Positions 1 to 8,262 of a stretch of 64,000 bases of DNA are shown piece after piece. Below the pieces are notes generated by a model. That model ran no database searches. It was not told where the DNA came from and saw only the letters and a program-made list of their open reading frames with translations. Source of the DNA: Streptomyces sp. SirexAA-E (GTDB lineage Bacteria > Actinomycetota > Actinomycetes > Streptomycetales > Streptomycetaceae); assembly GCF_000177195.2 (NCBI RefSeq), contig NC_015953.1, positions 3,782,001 to 3,846,000 on the forward strand, in the 5' to 3' direction. Position numbers and translations under genes: made by a program. Every line of letters begins with the position of its first letter. The stretch's first letter is position 1.

Positions 1-203
1 CGGGCGGAGAGAGCGGCGCGGCGGGCGGCGGTGTGGCCGGCCTGCGCGATCGGCTCCAGGCCACGCAGCTCGGTGTCGGCCCAGCCGGACTTCATGCTCT
101 CGGCGAGCTCCTCGGAAATGCCCGGGTACAGGCCGTTCTTCCGCTGCTTGATCGGCTCTGCTTCAGCTGTTTCCGGGTTCTCCGGGGTGAGCTCGTCAGA
201 CAC
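1..203 (-). CDS. pepP: Aminopeptidase P (Xaa-Pro aminopeptidase), N-terminal part
   Basis: Only the first 67 or so codons lie in the window; the gene runs off the left edge. The product starts VSDELTPENPE, continues with KQRKNGLYPGISEELAE and then GWADTELRGLEPIAQAG. This matches, from memory, the N-terminal domain of Streptomyces M24-family aminopeptidase P, a cytoplasmic metallopeptidase removing the residue before a penultimate proline. The GTG start (201-203) has a GGAGAG ribosome site seven bases upstream. The catalytic pita-bread domain is outside the window, so the metal ligands cannot be checked. Confidence 0.75.
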   Translation of the reverse strand, partial: MSDELTPENPETAEAEPIKQRKNGLYPGISEELAESMKSGWADTELRGLEPIAQAGHTAARRAALSA

Positions 204-301
204 GATTTGTCTCTCCTTATACGACACTGGGCCCTCTCCATCGTACGGGCGTACGGAAGGGGGCCCAGGGCCGGAAGACCTCTTACCGGCCGGGGGTGCC
301 G

Positions 302-1669
302 TCAGTCGAAGCGCACGGCCAGGACGGCGACGTCCTCGGCGTCGTCGTCCCGGCCCCGGCCCTCGGGCAGCACGGTCCGCAGGACGTGGTCGGCGACGGC
401 CCCGGGGTCGAGGCGCAGGGCCTTCGGCACGCCGGCCGCCGCCGCGTGGAGCCGGGCGAACGCCCGGTCCGTCGGGCCGCCGGTGCGTCGCAGCAGCCCG
501 TCCGTGTAGAGCAGCACCGTTTCTCCTGGCAGCGGGCTGAACTCCGCGCTCGGCGCCTCCCAGCAGGAGAGCATGCCCAGCGGCGCGGAGAGCGACGTCT
601 CCACGAACTCGGTGCGCAGATCGCCGGTCACCAGGGGCGGGGCGTGGCCGGCACCGGCCAGTACGACCGTGCGGTGTCCGGGTTCGCAGTAGGCGTAGAG
701 GGCGGTGGCGGAGCCCGCCGGTTCGGTCAGCCGCACCAGGAGTTCCAGGTCGGACAGGACGGCGACGGGATCCTCGCCCTCCAGCACCGCGTACGCCCTC
801 AGCCCGGCGCGGAGCCGGCCCATGGCGGCCAGTGCGCTCGGCCCGGAGCCGTGCACCGAGCCGACGGCGAGTCCCAGCGCGTCGTCGGGAAGGGGCAGGG
901 CGTCGTACCAGTCGCCGCCGCCGCCGGGCGCGGACCGGTGGCGTACGGCCAGCCGCACTCCGGGGGTGTGCGGGAGCCGGCTGGGCAGGAGTTCCTCGCG
1001 GATGGCGGCGGTGTCCGCCCTGGCGCGTTCCAGCTCCAGCAGGCGGGCCAGGTGCTGGGCGGCGTAGCGGCCGTACAGGCCGACCAGGTGGCGCTGGCGT
1101 TCCAGGGGTTCGGCGGGTTCGTCGTAGAGCCAGACGGCCACGCCGAGCCGGCCGGCGGGGGTGGTCAGGGGCTGGGCGTAGCTGGCGGCGTATCCGATCC
1201 GCAGCGCGACCTCGCGGGAGTGGGCGTCGAGACTCGGGTCGCCGAGGATGTCGGGGCTGGCCTGGGGGCCGCCGGTATCAGGAAGGCCGTCGAGGAACCG
1301 GCCGTAGGCGGTGGCGCCGCGCGGCACGGTCTCGATGTGTCCGAGCTCCGCGTGAGTGAGCCCCAGACCGACGGTGCGGGAGGGGCCGCCGCCGTCGCCC
1401 GGTTCGAGGACCAGGAGCCCGCGGCGGGCGCCGACCAGGGCGGCTCCGGCGCTCAGGAGCTCGTGGAGTGCGCCGTCGAGGGCGCAGGTCCCGGCCAGCG
1501 ACTCGGTGAGCTCGTGCAGCGTGGTGAGGTCGGAGACCCAGCCGGCCAGCCGGTCCTGGAGGAAGGCGCCCGGCACGGCCGGAACATCCGGCGGGGGCGC
1601 GGCAGTCTGCGTTGAAACAGGAATCAGCGGATCGATTCCAGCCACTTTCGGGAGGTGTGGGGCGCTCAT
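302..1669 (-). CDS. GAF and SpoIIE/PP2C-type phosphatase-like regulator
   Basis: About 455 residues. Roughly residues 35-200 look like a GAF sensor domain and residues 220-455 like a SpoIIE-type PP2C phosphatase domain, the class that dephosphorylates anti-anti-sigma proteins in partner switching. Seen: GGGDWYDALPLP, LLYTDGLLRR and a terminal DDAEDVAVLAV, the expected metal-site elements. The usual GDVxGHG box reads GSVHGSG, so the Asp that normally binds metal and the following His are both replaced; activity is uncertain. The ATG at 1669 begins MSAPHLPKV; the frame is open upstream to 1771, so a longer start is possible. It faces away from the primase gene across a 650-bp intergenic region. 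Confidence 0.8.
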   Translation of the reverse strand: MSAPHLPKVAGIDPLIPVSTQTAAPPPDVPAVPGAFLQDRLAGWVSDLTTLHELTESLAGTCALDGALHELLSAGAALVGARRGLLVLEPGDGGGPSRTVGLGLTHAELGHIETVPRGATAYGRFLDGLPDTGGPQASPDILGDPSLDAHSREVALRIGYAASYAQPLTTPAGRLGVAVWLYDEPAEPLERQRHLVGLYGRYAAQHLARLLELERARADTAAIREELLPSRLPHTPGVRLAVRHRSAPGGGGDWYDALPLPDDALGLAVGSVHGSGPSALAAMGRLRAGLRAYAVLEGEDPVAVLSDLELLVRLTEPAGSATALYAYCEPGHRTVVLAGAGHAPPLVTGDLRTEFVETSLSAPLGMLSCWEAPSAEFSPLPGETVLLYTDGLLRRTGGPTDRAFARLHAAAAGVPKALRLDPGAVADHVLRTVLPEGRGRDDDAEDVAVLAVRFD

Positions 1670-2321
1670 GGCATTCGGCTTTCCGACCGGTGCGTTTTGT
1701 CGAATAGCATCGCAAACCCCCATGTCGTGCTGCGTCGCTATCGGTGCAACCACAGGTACACGCCCCCACATCTACACGCAGAAGTGCAGTGATGTCCAGC
1801 ATTGTCCGTGCCGTATTTACGGTGTCCGGTAAGCCGATAACTTGGCTGGAAAATGCACCCCCGTGCGGCTTTTTGCGGTCGACTGGGCGTGCTCGGTAGG
1901 GAGCGCCCTCGGGACGAAGAGATCCGGGGGAGCGTCATCCCGGGCAAGCGGGGTACGTAATCGTGTACGGCCAGGGGCAGTTGTCGCTGCCCCGGAACCC
2001 GACAACGAGCCCGGGCGTCCTCACCCGTGACGGCCGCAACCCCGCTCCGCAGTGGCGGGGTCTGCACAAGGGGCGGCAAGCCCGAAGTACACGCCGCCTG
2101 CGCGATGTTTTGACTGGACTCGGCTCCGCACCATTCTGTTCGGTTCCACTCTGATCTGTTTGGTTCCACTCCCGATCGACTCGGCGCACTCTCGGCACCG
2201 ACTACGTGTCCGTACCGCACTCCCGACGGACATGCACGCACAGTGAAGAGACGCACGCGCGGTACGACGAGCGCGTGGTGTGAAGTGGACCTCGGCGTTC
2301 AACGGAAAGGAACGAGCGCTC
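1670..2321. other. Intergenic region between divergent genes
   Basis: About 650 bp without a convincing gene. It should hold the promoters of the phosphatase-like gene (leftward) and the primase-polymerase gene (rightward). It contains a small palindrome CCGTATTTACGG near 1809 and the 20-bp direct repeats listed separately. I see no tRNA and no coding-like pattern on either strand. Confidence 0.6.
2116..2175. repeat. Tandem 20-bp direct repeats upstream of the primase gene
   Basis: Two adjacent units, 2136-2155 (ctgttcggttccactctgat) and 2156-2175 (ctgtttggttccactcccga), share 15 of 20 bases. A weaker third unit lies just upstream (2116-2135, core tcggctccgc). They sit about 150 bp before the start of the primase-polymerase gene, in phase with roughly two helix turns, so they could be binding sites for a regulator. 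No function can be proven from sequence alone. Confidence 0.5.
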
Positions 2322-3005
2322 ATGCGCGAGATCCTCGGAAGGCGACGCAGGCGCCGGCTCCGGCGCACGGCACGTTCCGCCCGGCTCGACGCGGCGCTGA
2401 CCTGCGCCACCGTCTGGAGATGGCCTCTCCTGCCTGGGGTGGGGCTGGCCACGACAGGCACGCGCGGCGAGCGCGGGCGTGGCTGTGCCTGCCCGGACCC
2501 CGAGTGCGTGGTGCCCGGCGCGCACCCCTTCGACCCCGGCCTCCTCGCGGCGACCACCGACGCGCGCATGGTGCGGTGGTGGTGGACCAACCGACCCACG
2601 GCACCGCTCGTCCTGGCCACCGGTGGGCAGGCGCCGTGCGCGCTGAGCCTCCCGGCCGTGGCGGGCGCCCGTGCGGTGGCCGCGCTCGACGCCATGGGGC
2701 TGCGGCTCGGCCCCGTCGTGGCGACGCCCACCCGGTGGTCGCTGCTGGTCGCCCCGTACACGCTGGAACGGCTCGGTGAGCTGCTGCACTCCAAGGACTG
2801 GGTGCCCAGCTCGCTGCGCTTCCACGGAGAGGGCGGCTACCTCGTCCTGCCTCCCTCGGAGGTGGGGACGGGACAGGTGCGCTGGGAGCGGCACCCTTCG
2901 GCCGGCCCGGTCGCGCCGTGGCTGCCGGACGTGGAGGCGGTGCTGGACGCGCTGGTCGAGGCGAGCACCGGCGCTCCGGGCGACGGGAGCAGACTCGCGT
3001 ACTGA
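2322..3005 (+). CDS. Bifunctional DNA primase/polymerase N-terminal-type protein
   Basis: A 227-residue protein resembling the Prim-Pol domain found in archaeo-eukaryotic primase-type proteins of actinobacteria. After a very basic N-terminus (RRRRRRLRR) it shows the typical Cys cluster CACPDPECVVPGAHP followed by WWWTNRPTAPLVLATGG, which fits the domain's early region; the C-terminal half carries WERHPSAGPVAPWLPD. It is shorter than helicase-fused primases and stands alone. The ATG at 2322 is preceded by GGAAAGG (2304-2310). A hairpin 25 bp past the stop ends the unit. Streptomyces chromosomes carry such a gene outside obvious mobile elements; its cellular role is not known to me. Confidence 0.75.
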   Translation: MREILGRRRRRRLRRTARSARLDAALTCATVWRWPLLPGVGLATTGTRGERGRGCACPDPECVVPGAHPFDPGLLAATTDARMVRWWWTNRPTAPLVLATGGQAPCALSLPAVAGARAVAALDAMGLRLGPVVATPTRWSLLVAPYTLERLGELLHSKDWVPSSLRFHGEGGYLVLPPSEVGTGQVRWERHPSAGPVAPWLPDVEAVLDALVEASTGAPGDGSRLAY

Positions 3006-3030
3006 CGCGGGCGCACGGGACGGCTCGATC

Positions 3031-3066
3031 GCGGGCGGTTTCCACCTCTGGGTGGATGCCGCCCGC
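3031..3066 (+). terminator. Hairpin after the primase-polymerase gene
   Basis: GCGGGCGG (3031-3038) pairs with CCGCCCGC (3059-3066). Inside it TCCACC pairs with GGTGGA around a TCTG loop, with a two-base internal bulge. It begins 25 bp after the stop codon, as expected for a rho-independent-like terminator, although no long T run follows. Confidence 0.7.
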
Positions 3067-3300
3067 GTCCCGTTTCATCTCTGTCCGAAAGCGGACGGAG
3101 TGAACGAGGTGGTGCCGTACGGGAAATGAGGGCGCACGCGTCACAAGGGCGGCGGCGGAGGGGCGGGACGGAAGTACCGACCGCGGCCGGACCGGCGAGG
3201 GGCGCGGTGGCCGCGCCGCCGGTCGGGCCCGTCCCCGAGGGGGCGTCGGGCCGATCGCACCGGCGAACCCGCCGGGCGGTCCGTATCCGGGAACGCGGAC

Positions 3301-3340
3301 GCCCGGTCGCTGGCGACGGGGGATGCACCAGCGACCGGGC
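3301..3340. terminator. 13-bp perfect hairpin between convergent genes
   Basis: Gcccggtcgctgg (3301-3313) is exactly complementary to 3328-3340, with a 14-base loop. It lies between the convergent primase and SEC-C genes and may stop leftward transcription from the latter. The rest of the 3067-3463 interval shows nothing else recognisable. Confidence 0.5.
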
Positions 3341-3463
3341 TTCCAGAACCGTAACAAGAGATCTGCCGCTTGCAAATTCGATCTCGCCTATTCGGACAGT
3401 GATTTACCGGCGAGTACGAGGGTGTGACAGGTGTCACCGAAGCGGCTTCGACCTCCGGCGATG

Positions 3464-4429
3464 TCAGCTGAGCGTCACCTGACGGTTGGTGAGACCGCCC
3501 CGGGCGCGGCGCTCGTCGCCGGTGAGGGGCGCGTCCGACGCGAGGGCGTCGGTGAGCCGCTCCGCGAACTGCGCCGCGGGCTTCTCGCAGTCCTGGGCGC
3601 CCATGGAGCTCGGCAGGTCCCAGACCGGGACCATCAGCCCGTGGGCCCGGAAGGAACCGACCAGCCTGGTGCCCTCACCGAGGGAGGAGGCACCGGCGGC
3701 GTGCAGCCGGGCCAGGGCGTCCAGAAGCTGCTCCTCGGGGTGCGGCATGACCCAGCGCAGGTGGTTCTTCTCCGGGGTCTCGCACCAGTACGCGGCGTCC
3801 ACGCCGGTCAGCCGGGTGGTCGGGATGGCCGCGGCGTTGGCCCGCTCCAGGGAGGCGGACACCTCCGGCGCGGCGTTCTCCGAGTCGGGCACCCAGAATT
3901 CGAAACCGGGGTGCACGACCGGCTCGAACGCGGCGTCCGGGGCGAGGAGGTCCTGGAGCCGGGGGCCGTCGGCGGGTACACGCCGGGCGGTGACAGGAGA
4001 ACCGGGCTCCGCCTCCAACGCCCGCTGCAGGGTGTCCGCGAGGTCACGGCTGAGGTCACCGGAGGAGGTGTCGTTCTGCAGGGCGAGCAGGACGGAGCCG
4101 TCGTCACGGCGGAGTGCCGGCCACGCCATCGGCAGGACGGTCGCGAGCGTCACGGACGGCACCCCCTCGGGCAGCCCGCCCTTCAGGGTCAGCGCGACCG
4201 TGGCGGCGGGGACCAGCTCACGCAGCGCGACCCAGTCGCACTCGCCGGGCAGACCCTCGAACGGGCGCTGGACCAGCTCGGTCACGGCCTGGGCCGCGGC
4301 CCGGCCGTGACAGGCCTTGTAGCGGCGGCCCGATCCGCACGGGCAGGGCTCGCGGGCTCCGACGACCGGGATCTCACCGTCCTTGAGCTGCGGCTTCCCG
4401 GCCTTGGACTGAGGGCGCTTCTTGGCCAT
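3464..4429 (-). CDS. SEC-C motif protein, DUF5926 family
   Basis: A 321-residue protein with a basic N-terminus (MAKKRPQSKAGKPQLK) and a SEC-C zinc motif at residues 29-41 (CPCGSGRRYKACH), the short metal-binding element also found at the SecA C-terminus. The remainder, rich in Leu, Ala and Asp, matches my memory of the actinobacterial DUF5926 family, whose function is unknown; no membrane segment or signal peptide is visible. The ATG start (4427-4429) is followed by a typical Lys-rich beginning. It stands apart from its leftward neighbour by about 180 bp and is probably a single-gene unit. Confidence 0.85.
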   Translation of the reverse strand: MAKKRPQSKAGKPQLKDGEIPVVGAREPCPCGSGRRYKACHGRAAAQAVTELVQRPFEGLPGECDWVALRELVPAATVALTLKGGLPEGVPSVTLATVLPMAWPALRRDDGSVLLALQNDTSSGDLSRDLADTLQRALEAEPGSPVTARRVPADGPRLQDLLAPDAAFEPVVHPGFEFWVPDSENAAPEVSASLERANAAAIPTTRLTGVDAAYWCETPEKNHLRWVMPHPEEQLLDALARLHAAGASSLGEGTRLVGSFRAHGLMVPVWDLPSSMGAQDCEKPAAQFAERLTDALASDAPLTGDERRARGGLTNRQVTLS

Positions 4430-4612
4430 GGTGGGCGTTCTCCCGATTGCGACAGTGCGGTCTCGGGCGCGAGCCTAGCCGTCCCCGCCACCGCCCGGGC
4501 GCACACGCCGTCACCCCCCGCCGGGATCACCGACGGCCGTGCTCGCGGGGGCCCGTCGTCCGGGTGGCGTGCCGGACGGCCGCCCGGTCACCGTGCCTCG
4601 TCAGGCCCGGTC

Positions 4613-5212
4613 TCAGCCCGCGTCGTCGAAGGCGTCGAGTGCGTCGGCGAAGCCCATCCCGTCCAGGGGGCCCAGGGTCCCCAAGGGGCCGAGCCCGTGG
4701 CCGCTGAGCGCGGTCAGCCGTGGAGCGCGGTGGGCCGTCGACCGGCCGCGCGGGGTGAACGGCTGAGGGATGGCGCCCCCGGAGACCAGGGCCCAGACCG
4801 TGACCTCGCCCCGGGCACCGTCCCGCACTCCCCATTCCTCGGCGAGGGCATTGATGATGTTCAGTCCGCGCCCGCCGCGCGCCGTCACCGACGGTGTGGC
4901 CGGGACCGGCCGGGTCGGGCCGCCGCCGTCCGTGACCTCGACGGTCAGTCCGCCCGCCGGTTCCACCCGCCACGCCACCCTGACGTCGCCGTCACCCAGG
5001 TCCGCCGTGCGGTCCAGTGGCCTGCCGTGCCGACAGGCGTTGCTGAGCAGTTCGGAAAGGATCAGTACGGCGTCGTCGACCACCGTGTCGGGCACCCCGT
5101 TGCCCCGCAGCTCCTCGCGCATACGACGACGCGCCTGCCCCACGCCCGCAGGGCCATGGGGAACGGCCATGCTTGACGACGTCGGCACTTCTTGTGCCAC
5201 CACAAACGCCAC
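4613..5212 (-). CDS. ATP-binding anti-sigma-factor-like regulatory kinase (HATPase_c_2)
   Basis: A 199-residue single-domain GHKL ATPase related to RsbW/SpoIIAB. The N-box is seen in DDAVLILSELLSNACRHG (around residue 60) and the G1 box in EVTDGGGPTRP; a second glycine-rich box follows as TARGGRGLNIINALAEEWG. Such proteins bind or phosphorylate anti-anti-sigma partners, but Streptomyces carries dozens and no cognate partner lies next to this gene. The C-terminal 45 residues are low complexity, ending LDAFDDAG. The GTG start is supported by GGAGGT seven bases upstream. A SpoIIE-like phosphatase 3 kb away may or may not belong to the same pathway. Confidence 0.8.
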   Translation of the reverse strand: MAFVVAQEVPTSSSMAVPHGPAGVGQARRRMREELRGNGVPDTVVDDAVLILSELLSNACRHGRPLDRTADLGDGDVRVAWRVEPAGGLTVEVTDGGGPTRPVPATPSVTARGGRGLNIINALAEEWGVRDGARGEVTVWALVSGGAIPQPFTPRGRSTAHRAPRLTALSGHGLGPLGTLGPLDGMGFADALDAFDDAG

Positions 5213-5352
5213 CCCCGAGACCTCCTTCGCCCCACGCCACGGATTGGATGCCCCCCTGGGCTGAGCCGGAAACCGGCCAAAGCCCTGTCAGTGATGCACT
5301 CGTAACGATCGGATGCGGAGTGAATGCGCCGGTGCACTCCGTTTAAATGATC

Positions 5353-6180
5353 TTAAAAGCGTCCTAGTTGTGACAGAACCTGTTTCGGGCGGTTCGTGAT
5401 GATTGCTTCCACGCCGAGGCGTACGCACAGCTCGACGTCCTCCGGTTCGTTCACCGTCCAGACGTGCACCCGGTGGCCCGCGCGGTGCAGGCGCTCGATG
5501 TGCCCCGGGTGGTTGCGTACGATCCGCATGCCCGGGCCTGCGATCTTCGCCCCGGCGGGCAGCCTTCCGTCGCGCAGCCGGGGGGAGACGAACTGCATCA
5601 GACAGACCGTGGGGATCGTGGGGGCCGCCGCCCGGACGCGGTACAGGGACCGCGCGGAGAAGCTCATCACGCGTACCGGGGAGGGCCCGTCGGCCGGAGG
5701 ATCGGCCAGGCCGAAGCCCTTGAGGGTCTGGAGCAGCCGTTCCTCGACCTGCCCGGCCCAGCGGGTGGGGTGCTTGGTCTCGATGGCCAGCTCGAGCGGC
5801 CGCCCCGCCGCCCGCACCTCGCAGACCAGCTCGAGGAGGCGTTCCAGGGTCAGTACGGACGTGAGCTCACCCGGGACCGGATCCCAGTCCGGGGACTCCT
5901 CGCGGTCCTTCCAGGAGCCGAAGTCGAGGGCCGCCAGATCGGCCAGCTCCAGTGCGGAGACGGCGCCCCGGCCGTTGGACGTGCGGTTCACCCTGCGGTC
6001 GTGCACACAGACGAGCTGTCCGTCCGCGGTCAGCCGTACGTCGCACTCCAGGGCGTCGGCACCATCCTCGATCGCCTTCCGGTAGGCGGCCAGGGTGTGC
6101 TCGGGAGCGTCGTCGGAGGCCCCGCGGTGGGCGATGACCTGGATAGGGGAAGGAGTCGAGGGTAGGCGTGCGTGGGTCAC
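5353..6180 (-). CDS. Glycerophosphodiester phosphodiesterase
   Basis: A 275-residue cytoplasmic-type GDPD without a signal peptide. The TIM-barrel catalytic elements are visible: IAHRGASDDAPEHT (His18, Arg19, Glu27), ECDVRLTADGQLVCVHD (Glu45, Asp47, His60) and, near the end, VHVWTVNEPEDVELCVRLGV with AIITNRP. The enzyme hydrolyses glycerophosphodiesters to glycerol-3-phosphate and an alcohol in phospholipid recycling. The start is a GTG (6178-6180). It is divergent from the htrA-like gene across about 200 bp that should contain both promoters. Confidence 0.9.
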   Translation of the reverse strand: MTHARLPSTPSPIQVIAHRGASDDAPEHTLAAYRKAIEDGADALECDVRLTADGQLVCVHDRRVNRTSNGRGAVSALELADLAALDFGSWKDREESPDWDPVPGELTSVLTLERLLELVCEVRAAGRPLELAIETKHPTRWAGQVEERLLQTLKGFGLADPPADGPSPVRVMSFSARSLYRVRAAAPTIPTVCLMQFVSPRLRDGRLPAGAKIAGPGMRIVRNHPGHIERLHRAGHRVHVWTVNEPEDVELCVRLGVEAIITNRPKQVLSQLGRF

Positions 6181-6377
6181 GGCGCCATGGTGTCACCGGG
6201 ACACGGCGGACGCGGCCACCTTGTCGGGGCGGACCGTTTTGCCGGATGTAAAGATTGGCGTGCGGATGCACAGGTCCTGCTTACAGTGGCCTGACGTGCT
6301 GTGGGAAAAGCTGACCGCAGACACGTGCACAGCGGATCTCTTGCCGAATGCCGAGTGGAACCAAGGAGTAAAGAGCT

Positions 6378-7874
6378 GTGAGCACCGATAACGAGGGCAA
6401 CGAGAACGACGCGGTTCCGCCGGCACCGTCTGTTCCGTCCGTACCTCCTGTGCCGGCTGCCGCTCCTGAGGGCGCCCCGCCCGTAGGTGACATGCCCGCG
6501 TCCGGGACTGCCCGTCCGGCGGACGCGCCGACGGCCCAGGGCCCCGCGGCGCACCAGGGGGACGGCACTGTGCCGTCCGCCTCCCCGTACGCGCAGCCGC
6601 AGCAGCCCGCCCAGCCGCCGGCACCGGCTCAGCCCCCCGCCGGGTCGGCCGGCTGGCCGCCTCCGCCGCCCGCCGTCCCGTCGTACGCCGACGGCGGCAG
6701 CCCCCAGCCCTGGGGCGCGCCGGCTCACCACGCCGAGCACGGCGCACCCCGTAAGCGCCGCGCGGGCGGCCTGGTGGCGGCCGTGGCCGTGGCGGCCCTC
6801 GTCGCGGGCGGAATCGGCGGCGCCCTCGGCTACTGGGCGGCCGACAGCAACGCCTCGGGGTCCTCCGGTTCGACGACGGTGGCGGCCTCCAACAGCCCCA
6901 AGGACTTCAAGCGCGCCGACGGCACGGTCGCGGGCGTCGCAGCGAAGGCGCTGCCCAGCGTGGTCACCATCGACGCCCAGTCGGGCGAGGGCGAGGGCGG
7001 CACGGGGACGGGCTTCGTCTACGACAAGGAAGGCCACATCCTCACGAACAACCACGTGGTGGCCTCCGCCGCGGACAGCGGCCAGCTGACGGCCACCTTC
7101 TCCGACGGCAAGAAGTACGGAGCCGAGGTCGTCGGCCGGGCCGAGGGCTACGACGTGGCAGTGCTGAAGCTGAAGAACGCGCCGGACGGACTGACCCCGC
7201 TGGCGCTCGGTGACTCGGACAAGGTCGCGGTCGGCGACTCGACCATCGCGATCGGCGCGCCGTTCGGCCTCTCCAACACGGTCACCACCGGCATCATCAG
7301 CGCGAAGAACCGCCCGGTGGCCTCCGGCGACGGTTCGAGCAGCGCCAACTCGTACATGAGCGCCCTGCAGACGGACGCCTCGATCAACCCGGGCAACTCC
7401 GGCGGACCGCTGCTGGACGCGGGCGGCGCGGTCATCGGCATCAACTCGGCCATCCAGTCGACCAGCGGCGGCGGCGTGGGCCAGTCCCAGGCGGGGTCCA
7501 TCGGCCTGGGCTTCGCCATCCCCGTCAACCAGGCGAAGAACGTCGCGGAGCAGCTGATCAAGACCGGTCAGCCGGTGTACCCGGTGATCGGTGCGACGGT
7601 CACGATGGAGGAGAAGTCCGGCGGCGCGGTCATCTCGGACGACGGCGCGGGCGGCACCCCGGCGGTCACCCCGAACGGGCCCGCCGCCAAGGCGGGGTTG
7701 AAGGCCGGTGACGTGATCACGAAGTTCAACGACACCGTGGTCGAGAGCGGACCGACCCTGATCGGCGAGATCTGGACCCACAAGCCCGGAGACAAGGTCA
7801 CGCTCACCTACCAGCGCGGCGGCAAGACGTCGACGGTGGACGTCGTCCTGGGTGAGCGCAAGGGCGACAGCTGA
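6378..7874 (+). CDS. HtrA/DegP-type membrane-anchored serine protease with PDZ domain
   Basis: A 498-residue trypsin-like protease. Residues 1-125 form a Pro/Ala-rich cytoplasmic tail; a basic turn (RKRRAG) and one membrane segment (about 130-152) follow, so the protease domain is extracytoplasmic. The triad is seen as His226 (LTNNHVV), Asp259 (EGYDVAVLKL) and Ser341 (INPGNSGGPLL). A PDZ domain covers about 395-490 (AAKAGLKAGDVITKFNDTVV). This is the standard Streptomyces HtrA layout for envelope protein quality control. The GTG start has AAGGAG nine bases upstream. The gene lies directly before the tRNA-Ser integration site and appears intact. Confidence 0.93.
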   Translation: MSTDNEGNENDAVPPAPSVPSVPPVPAAAPEGAPPVGDMPASGTARPADAPTAQGPAAHQGDGTVPSASPYAQPQQPAQPPAPAQPPAGSAGWPPPPPAVPSYADGGSPQPWGAPAHHAEHGAPRKRRAGGLVAAVAVAALVAGGIGGALGYWAADSNASGSSGSTTVAASNSPKDFKRADGTVAGVAAKALPSVVTIDAQSGEGEGGTGTGFVYDKEGHILTNNHVVASAADSGQLTATFSDGKKYGAEVVGRAEGYDVAVLKLKNAPDGLTPLALGDSDKVAVGDSTIAIGAPFGLSNTVTTGIISAKNRPVASGDGSSSANSYMSALQTDASINPGNSGGPLLDAGGAVIGINSAIQSTSGGGVGQSQAGSIGLGFAIPVNQAKNVAEQLIKTGQPVYPVIGATVTMEEKSGGAVISDDGAGGTPAVTPNGPAAKAGLKAGDVITKFNDTVVESGPTLIGEIWTHKPGDKVTLTYQRGGKTSTVDVVLGERKGDS

Positions 7875-7934
7875 CCGGCTAGGCTGTCCTTCGCGTCGCG
7901 GCGGACCGGATTCCCGGGCCCGACGGCGACGCGG

Positions 7935-8019
7935 GGTGGGTTGCCCGAGCGGCCTAAGGGAACGGTCTTGAAAACCGTCGTGGCGCGAGTCACCGTGGGT
8001 TCAAATCCCACACCCACCG
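7935..8019 (+). tRNA. tRNA-Ser (anticodon TGA)
   Basis: The acceptor stem ggtgggt (7935-7941) pairs with acccacc (8012-8018), followed by discriminator G. The anticodon loop in ggtcttgaaaacc gives TGA, a long class II variable arm (tcgtggcgcgagtcac) fits serine, and the T-arm is gtgggttcaaatcccac. CCA is not encoded. The 3' half recurs four times downstream, which identifies this gene as the integration target of the island. Confidence 0.95.
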
Positions 8020-8046
8020 CAGCAGGTCGGCGATCGTGCTGATCAG

Positions 8047-8075
8047 AAGGGGTGTCCCGACCAGGGGCACCCCTT
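8047..8075 (+). terminator. Hairpin after tRNA-Ser(TGA)
   Basis: Aaggggtgtccc pairs with the segment ending in caccccTT around a GACCA loop, with one G-T pair. The region from the tRNA end through this hairpin is closely similar to that following the last tRNA copy near 21700. Confidence 0.7.
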
Positions 8076-8262
8076 CGTTGTAGGAGCTGTCTCACCCTGC
8101 ACCGCCTGTGTGCCGCTTTGGATCACCGAGTGTGGACCAGGCGTGGACCACCACTTGCGCATCAGGCAGAGGGGAAGGGAATCGGGCAAAAACCCATGCA
8201 CCAGCTCTAGTTACCTGGGTAGCATCGCAAATCGCAAGGAGCGTTCTGCACAGGGAGCATCG

